Part shown: one piece after another, positions 1 to 5,757 of the stretch
How positions within the stretch are numbered: position 1 is the first letter of the stretch
Layout: every line of letters starts with the position of its first letter
DNA from: Butyrivibrio sp.
GTDB lineage: Bacteria; Bacillota_A; Clostridia; Lachnospirales; Lachnospiraceae
Direction of reading: 5' to 3'
Assembly (NCBI GenBank): GCA_024690635.1
Contig: JAILOW010000111.1
Coordinates: 1-23,863 of the forward strand
DNA length: 23,863 nt
The notes under the pieces: model-generated
The model's input: the letters and a program-made list of their open reading frames with translations, nothing else
The model's database searches: none
Told to the model about the DNA's origin: nothing
Translations under genes and position numbers: made by a program

Positions 1-371
1 CTAAGTATGTTGCAAGCGAGGATGTTTCACAGGAGTACAGAGATCACGAGAAGGAGATCCTTCTTGCTCAGGCTATGAAGGAGAACGAGGAGCTTCCTGA
101 AGGAAAGAGAAAGCCTCAGGAGATCATCGAAAAGATGCTTATCGGACGTCTTAACAAAGAGCTTAAAGAGATCTGCCTTAACGAGCAGGTTTACGTAAAG
201 GCTGAGGATGGTAAGCAGACTGTATCTCAGTACATCGCACAGGTTGCTAAGGCTAACAGTGCAAACCTTAAGATCAAGAGATTCGTTCGTTTCGAGACCG
301 GCGAAGGTATCGAGAAGAAGAACGAGAACTTTGCAGAAGAAGTTGCAAAGCAGGCTGCAGGCCTTAACTAA
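1..371 (+). CDS. tsf: Elongation factor Ts, C-terminal part (5' truncated)
   Basis: Open from the window edge; reading starts in frame at base 3 and about 122 residues are visible before TAA at 369-371. EF-Ts is the cytoplasmic guanine nucleotide exchange factor that regenerates EF-Tu-GTP during translation elongation. The visible part matches the end of the EF-Ts core and C-terminal module: a charged helix with SQEYRDHEKEI, the segment GKRKPQEIIEKMLIGRL, the stretch LNEQVYVKAEDGKQTVSQYI, and a final strand with IKRFVRFETGEGIEKK close to the stop. It would normally be the second gene of an rpsB-tsf operon, but rpsB would lie outside the window. An intrinsic terminator follows immediately. The family assignment is secure; the N-terminal EF-Tu-binding domain cannot be seen. 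Confidence 0.95.
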   Translation, partial: KYVASEDVSQEYRDHEKEILLAQAMKENEELPEGKRKPQEIIEKMLIGRLNKELKEICLNEQVYVKAEDGKQTVSQYIAQVAKANSANLKIKRFVRFETGEGIEKKNENFAEEVAKQAAGLN

Positions 372-386
372 TAGGATTATTTCTAA

Positions 387-416
387 AGGGCTTCGGTTTT
401 CCGAGGCCCTTTTTTC
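387..416 (+). terminator. Intrinsic terminator after tsf
   Basis: A 10-bp stem (387-396 with 401-410, one G-U pair) closes a TTTT loop and runs into a T-rich tract at 410-416. It lies 15 nt after the tsf stop codon, the normal position for an intrinsic terminator, and separates tsf from minC. Confidence 0.9.
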
Positions 417-439
417 TTGCTGGAAAACAATAAAAACAG

Positions 440-468
440 TTCAATTTTGGGAGCAAATATTTTATACT
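440..468 (+). promoter_or_regulatory. Candidate sigma-A promoter for the min operon
   Basis: The -10-like TATACT at 463-468 is preceded at 17 bp by TTCAAT (440-445), a poor -35. It falls in the AT-rich gap between the tsf terminator and minC, with predicted initiation near 475. The -10 is good and the -35 weak, so this is a candidate only. Confidence 0.45.
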
Positions 469-505
469 AAATAGGTATGATTTTTAAAAGGACAGGTACT
501 ATATC

Positions 506-1243
506 TTGGAAAACAGTGTAACTATTAAAGGAACAAAATCCGGTATCATTCTGGTTCTGGATGAGAATTGTCCTTACGAAGAACTCAAAACAGATATTGC
601 TTCTAAATTTGCAGAGGCTGCATCCTTTTTGGGCAGTAAATCCATGGGACTCATTATCAGAGGAAGAGCTCTTACGGATGATGAGACAAAAGAAGTGACA
701 GAGCTTATAGAAAACAACTCGCAGCTTCGGATAAACTGTGTGATAGATGAGGAATCAGCTTATGAAAAGCTCTTTATCAGTACCAAAGAGGCTGAAACAG
801 TACCTGAAGCTATACCTGCCACTCAGCAAAACCTTGCTGTAAACGTTAATGATGCTGAGATCTTTCACGGCAACCTTCGCTCAGGTCAGGATATTATGTG
901 CGAAAAGTCTGTTATTCTTCTTGGCGATGTTAAGCCCGGAGCCAATATAACATCTTACGGCAGCATTTTTATCCTTGGGGAACTGAGAGGCAATGCATTT
1001 GCAGGAGCAGGTGGTGACAGAAACTGTGTTGTAATGGCTCTTGATCTTAATCCCATACAGATAAGGATAGCTGATGCTATAGCAATTTCACCTGACGCAG
1101 AAAAAGGACCTAAGTTAAAGACCAGAAGAAAAAAGCTTTTAAGCTCTGATAAGGAACCTGAGATAGCTTATATCGAAAACGACAAGATATTTAAAACCTG
1201 CTACGGAGCATCTTTTATCAGAGAATTTTATAAGAACCAGTAA
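506..1243 (+). CDS. minC: Septum site-determining protein MinC
   Basis: MinC inhibits FtsZ polymerisation and is placed at the poles by MinD, keeping division at midcell. The 245-residue product has the two expected parts. An alpha/beta N-terminal domain (about 1-105) contains GLIIRGRALTDDE. After a variable linker, the C-terminal beta-helix (about 118-200) contains the conserved series FHGNLRSGQ, GDVKPGANI, GSIFILGELRG and the MinD-facing AGAGGDRNC. The start is TTG at 506, supported by AAAAGGACAGG upstream at 485-495 and by alignment with the usual MinC N-terminus; there is no in-frame ATG nearby. A C-terminal tail of about 45 residues beyond the beta-helix is Lys-rich. Its stop directly touches an ATG at 1244 just upstream of the true minD start. 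Confidence 0.93.
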   Translation: MENSVTIKGTKSGIILVLDENCPYEELKTDIASKFAEAASFLGSKSMGLIIRGRALTDDETKEVTELIENNSQLRINCVIDEESAYEKLFISTKEAETVPEAIPATQQNLAVNVNDAEIFHGNLRSGQDIMCEKSVILLGDVKPGANITSYGSIFILGELRGNAFAGAGGDRNCVVMALDLNPIQIRIADAIAISPDAEKGPKLKTRRKKLLSSDKEPEIAYIENDKIFKTCYGASFIREFYKNQ

Positions 1244-1255
1244 ATGGAGGAGAAT

Positions 1256-2035
1256 ATGGGAGAAGTAATCGTAATCACATCCGGAAAGGGTGGAGTAGGT
1301 AAGACCACCACAACAGCTAACCTTGGAACCGGTCTTGCCAAATTAAACAAGAAAGTAGTTCTTATCGACACAGATATAGGACTTAGAAACCTTGACGTAG
1401 TAATGGGCCTTGAAAACAGGATAGTTTACAACCTTGTAGACGTTATTGAAGGCAACTGCAAGATCAAGCAGGCTCTTATCAGAGATAAGAAGTATGAGAA
1501 TCTGTATCTTTTGCCTGCAGCTCAGACTAAGGACAAGACAAGCGTTACACCTGAGCAGATGAAAAAGCTCACAGAAGAGCTTAAGCAGGAATTTGATTAT
1601 ATCATTCTTGATTGTCCCGCTGGTATCGAGCAGGGCTTTAAAAACGCCATAGCAGGTGCTGACAGAGCTATCGTTGTTACAACACCTGAAGTATCTGCAG
1701 TTCGTGATGCGGACAGGATCATCGGACTTCTTGAAGCCAATGAGATTCCCAAATCACAGCTTGTTGTAAACAGACTTCGTCCTGATATGATAAAGCGCGG
1801 CGATATGATGTCTGCAGATGACGTTGTGGAGATCCTCGCTGTTGAGCTTGTGGGGCAGGTACCTGATGATGAGAACATCGTTGTTGCAACCAATAACGGT
1901 GAGCCTTTGGTTGGAGACAACTCAATGGCAGGACAGGCTTATATGAATATATGCCGCAGAGTGACCGGCGAAAATGTACCGTTCCTTGATCTTGACGCCA
2001 AAAAAGGTCTTTTTGCATGGTTTAGAAAGAAATAA
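1256..2035 (+). CDS. minD: Septum site-determining protein MinD (ParA-type ATPase)
   Basis: MinD is a peripheral-membrane ATPase that recruits MinC and is released by MinE-stimulated hydrolysis. The product is 259 residues. It shows the deviant Walker A at residues 10-17 (GKGGVGKT, with K11 and K16), switch I around DTDIGLRNLD (about 38-47), Walker B YIILDCPAG, and an amphipathic C-terminal membrane-targeting helix, KKGLFAWFRKK. I chose ATG 1256 because GGAGG at 1246-1250 is correctly spaced and the protein then begins MGEVIVITSGKGG as in other MinD. An in-frame ATG at 1244 overlaps that Shine-Dalgarno and would add only four residues. It lies between minC and minE in one operon. Confidence 0.96.
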   Translation: MGEVIVITSGKGGVGKTTTTANLGTGLAKLNKKVVLIDTDIGLRNLDVVMGLENRIVYNLVDVIEGNCKIKQALIRDKKYENLYLLPAAQTKDKTSVTPEQMKKLTEELKQEFDYIILDCPAGIEQGFKNAIAGADRAIVVTTPEVSAVRDADRIIGLLEANEIPKSQLVVNRLRPDMIKRGDMMSADDVVEILAVELVGQVPDDENIVVATNNGEPLVGDNSMAGQAYMNICRRVTGENVPFLDLDAKKGLFAWFRKK

Positions 2036-2052
2036 TGAAGGGAGAAAAAGCA

Positions 2053-2331
2053 ATGAAGTTTTCTGATTTATTCAAAAAGAAATCTTCCGGTGATGTTGCT
2101 AAGGAAAGACTTAAGTTCGTCCTTGTTTCCGACAGAGCTACATGTTCTCCCGAGATCATGCAGAGGATCAGAAGCGATATCATAGAAGTATTGTCAAAGT
2201 ATGCTGAAATTGATATGGAGGGTATTGATATCAATTTTACTCAGATGGATACAGAGCAAAATGACGGAAAGACCGTTCCTGCTCTTTATGCGAATATTCC
2301 CATCAAGAGTATGAACCACAGTTCAAAATAA
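2053..2331 (+). CDS. minE: Cell division topological specificity factor MinE
   Basis: MinE stimulates MinD ATPase and restricts MinCD to the poles. The protein is 92 residues, the usual size. It begins with the amphipathic membrane-targeting segment MKFSDLFKKK, followed by the MinD-binding helix (KERLKFVLVSDRA) and the dimerisation part (about 33-80) with IIEVLSKYAEID. ATG 2053 is preferred because AAGGGAGA (2038-2045) sits 7 nt upstream and the resulting N-terminus is canonical. An earlier in-frame ATG at 2035 overlaps the minD stop and lies inside that ribosome binding site. The presence of MinE suggests an oscillating or gradient Min system. Confidence 0.94.
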   Translation: MKFSDLFKKKSSGDVAKERLKFVLVSDRATCSPEIMQRIRSDIIEVLSKYAEIDMEGIDINFTQMDTEQNDGKTVPALYANIPIKSMNHSSK

Positions 2332-2346
2332 TTCGGGGAAAGTGAT

Positions 2347-4770
2347 ATGGAAAGCAGTATTGCAGGACTTAGTTCAAACAGGGCTAAGGAGCTTTACCTT
2401 AAGGGGAAAGGTAATGTTCAGATAGACAATATAGGGAAAACCAACAGGGATATAATCAGAGAAAACGTCTTTACGTATTTCAACCTGATTTTTCTTGTAA
2501 TGGCTATATTGCTTATCGTTTCGGGTGCTTTTAATTCTCTTACTTTTTTACCTGTTGTTATCTGTAATGCACTTATAGGTATTTTCCAGGGAATAAAAGC
2601 AAAAAACATCCTTAACAGGCTAAAGGTGCTTCATCAGACAACGGCTACAGCCATAAGAGACGGCGAGGAAACGATAGTTGCCATAGATAAGCTTGTTCTG
2701 GGCGATATTGTTGTCTTTTCCGCAGGCAATCAGATCTGCGCCGATGCAAAAGTCCTGGAAGGCGAAGTTGCCGTTAACGAAGCTCTTTTGACAGGTGAAG
2801 CTGATGAGATAGTAAAAGGTGCCGGTTCTGAGCTTATGAGCGGAAGCTTTGTTGTTTCCGGAAGGTGTCTGGCTGAGCTTACAAGGGTTGGCGCGGATTC
2901 CTATATTTCAAGACTTATGGCCAAGGCAAAGAAAATGCCTACTTCGGAGCAGTCTGAGATGGTTAAAGCCATCAATAAGATCGTTATTGCAGCAGGTCTT
3001 TTGATAATCCCTATCGGTATTGCTTTGTTTGTTCAGAGCTTTTATATCCAGGGCAATTCCTTTGCCGAAAGCGTTCCCGGTGTTGTGGCAGCTCTTATCG
3101 GCATGATCCCTGAGGGATTGTATCTTCTTCTTAGTATTACTCTGGGGCTTAGCACCATAAGGCTTGCCAAGCAAAAGGTCATGCTTCACGATATGAGGAG
3201 CATAGAGGCCCTTGCAAGAGTTGACACTATTTGCGTTGATAAAACAGGAACCATCACAGATAACAGCATGCTTGTTGCAGATGCTGTTCTTGCAGGAGAC
3301 GTGGAGGATCCCGATGGGAGACTTCTTGAGGAATACAAATATCTGATGTCTGAGTATATCGGATGTATTCCCGATGATAATATCACCATGCATGCTCTTG
3401 AGGATTTCTTTATGATAAGAAATGCCAAGACCTGTGTTTCTTTCCATACCTTTTCTTCCAGGTTCAAATACTCAAGCGTACAGTTCAAGGACGCCACATA
3501 TGTACTTGGCGCCCCTGAATTTGTTTTAAAAGGTAATTTTAAGGCATACGAAAAGCAGATAACGGATTATGCAAAAAAGGGACTTAGGGTACTATGCTTT
3601 GCAAGATATCTTGGAGGCGCTGATAATACCACTATTATAGATGAAAACAGTCCGGATTTGTCGCTTCCCGTGCCTAACGGCAGTCTTGAAGGAGCCTTTA
3701 ATAAGCCTCTTTTATTTATCCTTTTGCAGAATCCCGTTAGAGATGCTGCTTTTGATACTTTTGCGTATTTCAAAAAGCAGGGAGTGGATGTAAAGGTCAT
3801 TTCAGGAGATAATCCTTTGACGGTTTCTGAAGTTGCCAGGATCGCCGGTATCAGAGGCTATGATAAGTATGTGGATGCCAGCGTTCTTTCCGAATCCGAA
3901 ATAGACAGAGCAGCTCTTGAATACAATGTCTTTGGAAGAGTATCGCCTGAGCAGAAGCAAAGGATCGTAAGGTCCCTTAAAAAGAACGGACATACGGTTG
4001 CCATGACGGGAGATGGTGTAAATGACATTCTCGCCATGAAGGATGCCGACTGTTCCATTGCCATGGCACAGGGGTCTGATGCAGCAGTACAGGCAGCTCA
4101 GGTTGTTCTTATGGACAACGATTTTTCCAGAATGCCTCAGATAGTAGCTGAGGGCAGGAGAAATATAAATAACATCGAAAGAACAGCAACCCTTTTCCTT
4201 GTTAAAAATATCTTTTCGCTTTTGCTTGCTGTATTTTCTATAATCAACGTACTCAGCTATCCTTTGCAGCCTTCGCAGATAACCATGGTAAGCATGTTTA
4301 ATATAGGAATTCCCGGATTCTTTCTGGCTATGGAGCCCAATAATAAGAGAATCAAAGGTCATTTCCTTATGAAGGTGCTTTTAAAGGCCATGCCTGCTGC
4401 ATTGACGGACTTTTTTGCAATTGCTGCGCTGGTGGTATTTGGAAATACATTTGGTGTGAATGCATCGGACGTTTCCGTAGCGTCAACATTTTTACTTATG
4501 ATAGTCGGTTTCATTATTCTTTTGGGTATATGCAAGCCGGTTAATAAATACAGGTTAAGAGTAATATTAGGCTGTATATTAGGCATGATAGTGACAGCCT
4601 TTGTGTTCAATGATCTCTTTTCCATATCTTATGTATCAGTTGAATGTGTTATGCTGTTTGCGCTTTTTGCCATTGCAACAGAGCCTTTCATGAGATACCT
4701 GACTATTATTTTTTCTTTTGCGGAAGAGAAAGTTCAGACTTACTTAATTAAAGGTAAGTCGAAAAATTAG
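2347..4770 (+). CDS. Cation-translocating P-type ATPase (CtpE/Exp7-like)
   Basis: An 807-residue P-type ATPase with all core motifs: TGEA in the actuator domain (149-152), PEGL in TM4, the phosphorylation motif DKTGT with Asp298, and the hinge TGDGVND (554-560). Two TM helices lie near the N-terminus, two flank the actuator, and a hydrophobic C-terminal third can hold about six more. There is no N-terminal heavy-metal domain and no CPC motif, so it is not a P1B copper/zinc pump. The pattern around HDMRSIEALARVDTICVDK and the short nucleotide-binding domain resemble CtpE of Mycobacterium and pneumococcal Exp7, a subgroup linked to calcium; that substrate is inferred from the family. The start is supported by GGGGAAAG (2335-2342). 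It begins 15 nt after minE, so it is probably co-transcribed with the min genes. No convincing terminator follows. Confidence 0.88.
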   Translation: MESSIAGLSSNRAKELYLKGKGNVQIDNIGKTNRDIIRENVFTYFNLIFLVMAILLIVSGAFNSLTFLPVVICNALIGIFQGIKAKNILNRLKVLHQTTATAIRDGEETIVAIDKLVLGDIVVFSAGNQICADAKVLEGEVAVNEALLTGEADEIVKGAGSELMSGSFVVSGRCLAELTRVGADSYISRLMAKAKKMPTSEQSEMVKAINKIVIAAGLLIIPIGIALFVQSFYIQGNSFAESVPGVVAALIGMIPEGLYLLLSITLGLSTIRLAKQKVMLHDMRSIEALARVDTICVDKTGTITDNSMLVADAVLAGDVEDPDGRLLEEYKYLMSEYIGCIPDDNITMHALEDFFMIRNAKTCVSFHTFSSRFKYSSVQFKDATYVLGAPEFVLKGNFKAYEKQITDYAKKGLRVLCFARYLGGADNTTIIDENSPDLSLPVPNGSLEGAFNKPLLFILLQNPVRDAAFDTFAYFKKQGVDVKVISGDNPLTVSEVARIAGIRGYDKYVDASVLSESEIDRAALEYNVFGRVSPEQKQRIVRSLKKNGHTVAMTGDGVNDILAMKDADCSIAMAQGSDAAVQAAQVVLMDNDFSRMPQIVAEGRRNINNIERTATLFLVKNIFSLLLAVFSIINVLSYPLQPSQITMVSMFNIGIPGFFLAMEPNNKRIKGHFLMKVLLKAMPAALTDFFAIAALVVFGNTFGVNASDVSVASTFLLMIVGFIILLGICKPVNKYRLRVILGCILGMIVTAFVFNDLFSISYVSVECVMLFALFAIATEPFMRYLTIIFSFAEEKVQTYLIKGKSKN

Positions 4771-4797
4771 TCATTAATATACATTTTATGCTATAAT
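4768..4797 (+). promoter_or_regulatory. Extended -10 promoter for the OhrR-like regulator
   Basis: A perfect TATAAT at 4792-4797 is preceded by TG (4789-4790), giving an extended -10. A weak -35 (TAGTCA, 4768-4773) lies 18 bp away. An imperfect dyad (AATATT... TATT, 4795-4810) overlaps the -10 and could be an autoregulatory operator, though it is not a textbook Ohr box. Confidence 0.65.
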
Positions 4798-4835
4798 ATT
4801 AAATAGTATTCAATTTATTGTTAGGAGAAACAAAA

Positions 4836-5276
4836 ATGGCAAACGAAGACAAATACAATTCATTAAAACTTGAGAATCAGTTATGCTTTCCGCTGTACGC
4901 CTGTTCCAAGGAAATTATCCGCAGATACAAGCCGTATCTTGATGATATAGATCTGACATATACACAGTACATAGCAATGATGGTCCTTTGGGATCTTAAG
5001 AGCGTCAATGTAAAGACTCTGGGAGAAAATCTTTATCTTGATTCCGGAACACTTACACCTGTTCTTAAAAAGCTTGAGGCAAAAGGCTATATTACCAGAG
5101 AAAGATCCAGTAAGGATGAGAGAAATCTCGTTGTTACCATCACAAAAGAAGGAGAGGCTTTAAAGGAAAAAGCTGTGAATATTCCTGCTGAAGTAGGCTC
5201 TTGTGTAAAGCTTTCCGCAGAAGAAGCAAAACTTCTTTACGGACTTTTATATAAGATTATCGGAAATGTAAGATAA
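4836..5276 (+). CDS. MarR-family regulator of the OhrR (organic peroxide sensor) type
   Basis: A 146-residue winged-helix MarR protein. The N-terminal signature LENQLCFPLYACS followed by DIDLTYTQYIAMMVLWD closely matches OhrR. The reactive cysteine sits in the LCF motif as Cys17, with two tyrosines in the positions that contact it in OhrR. The winged helix spans about 50-110 (LYLDSGTLTPVLKKLEAKGYITRERSSKDERN). Cys23 is an extra cysteine not essential to the one-cysteine mechanism. ATG 4836 is chosen because AGGAGAAA (4823-4830) is well spaced; an upstream TTG at 4818 has no ribosome binding site. No ohr peroxidase gene is nearby, so its target is unknown; autoregulation is likely. It is a single-gene unit with its own promoter, immediately before the hydrogenase operon. 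Confidence 0.85.
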   Translation: MANEDKYNSLKLENQLCFPLYACSKEIIRRYKPYLDDIDLTYTQYIAMMVLWDLKSVNVKTLGENLYLDSGTLTPVLKKLEAKGYITRERSSKDERNLVVTITKEGEALKEKAVNIPAEVGSCVKLSAEEAKLLYGLLYKIIGNVR

Positions 5277-5282
5277 TATTTA

Positions 5283-5310
5283 TTGATTTTTTTTCTTATT
5301 GTAATATAAT
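5283..5310 (+). promoter_or_regulatory. Candidate sigma-A promoter for the metal sensor-ech-hyp operon
   Basis: TTGATT (5283-5288) and a perfect TATAAT (5305-5310) are separated by 16 bp in an AT-rich gap, with predicted initiation near 5317. This leaves a leader of about 94 nt before the first start codon at 5411; that leader contains the inverted repeat annotated separately. It is the only good promoter-like element seen before the 10-kb gene run. Confidence 0.65.
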
Positions 5311-5325
5311 GAAATTCGGTTAATT

Positions 5326-5392
5326 TGTGCGTTTTGTTGGGTTTAAATTTTTTGTGGCTTTATAAGTCAAAAATTTAACAAATAAACGCACA
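5326..5392 (+). promoter_or_regulatory. Long imperfect inverted repeat in the leader of the hydrogenase operon
   Basis: Outer arms TGTGCGTTT (5326-5334) and AAACGCACA (5384-5392) are perfectly complementary over 9 bp. Inner arms TTAAATTTTT (5343-5352) and AAAAATTTAA (5369-5378) pair over 10 bp. Together they can fold into one extended stem-loop with an internal loop, ending 8 nt before the GGAGG of the first gene. It has no T-tract, so it is not an ordinary terminator. It could be a structured leader that affects translation or mRNA stability, or a protein operator. It contains Rex-like half-sites (TTGTT and AACAA), but not at the spacing of a Rex palindrome. Confidence 0.6.
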
Positions 5393-5410
5393 TTCTTTAT
5401 GGAGGTTTTT

Positions 5411-5716
5411 ATGAGTGAGCATACCCATAATCATCACCATCATCATCACGACCCGGAACATATGAAGGCAATAACAAACAGGCTTTCCAAGGCTATCGGT
5501 CATCTTGAGTCTGTAAAGAAGATGATCGAGGATGACAGGGATTGTACGGAAGTCTTGATACAGCTGGCTGCTGTAAGAAGCGCAATTAACAACTGCGGCA
5601 AGGAGATTCTTAAGGAACACATAAGCCACTGTATTGTTCATGCGGTTGAGGACGGAGATGATGAGGCTATAGCACAGCTCAACGAAGCCGTCGATAAGTT
5701 CATGAAGAGTAATTAA
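5411..5716 (+). CDS. His-rich CsoR/RcnR-family metal-sensing repressor
   Basis: A 101-residue all-alpha protein of the CsoR/RcnR/FrmR family (DUF156). The family core runs from about residue 18 (MKAITNRLSKAIGHLESV) through DDRDCTEVLIQLAAVRSAI to KEHISHCIVHAV. The visible ligand set is Cys45, His70 and Cys74, spaced 25 and 4 residues as in CsoR and in the cyanobacterial nickel sensor InrS. The N-terminus has nine histidines between positions 4 and 17, six of them consecutive (8-13); His13 would fall at the position of the extra N-terminal histidine of InrS. ATG 5411 is used because GGAGG (5401-5405) is 5 nt upstream; ATG at 5399 overlaps this site. Being first in an ech-hyp run suggests it senses nickel and controls the operon. 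Copper sensing is the main alternative, since Cys-His-Cys is also the Cu(I) set. Confidence 0.87.
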   Translation: MSEHTHNHHHHHHDPEHMKAITNRLSKAIGHLESVKKMIEDDRDCTEVLIQLAAVRSAINNCGKEILKEHISHCIVHAVEDGDDEAIAQLNEAVDKFMKSN

Positions 5717-5757
5717 CCCGGTTCAATGAAAAATGTATGTGAAAGGGGCATAAAACC

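Noticed and set aside
5256..5294. Terminator after the OhrR-like gene: ATTATC/GATAAT stem followed by a T-run.
   Set aside because: The stem is six AT-rich pairs overlapping the stop codon, and the T-run begins 9 nt after it; too weak to call.
5326..5392. Rex-type (NADH-sensing) operator in the hydrogenase leader.
   Set aside because: Only half-sites (TTGTT and AACAA) are present, about 38 bp apart, not the 18-bp palindrome with a short spacer that Rex needs.
5429..5450. Poly-histidine stretch as a cloning-vector His-tag artefact.
   Set aside because: It mixes CAT and CAC codons, is flanked by native-looking Thr/Asn/Asp residues and is in frame with a natural start and family domain.
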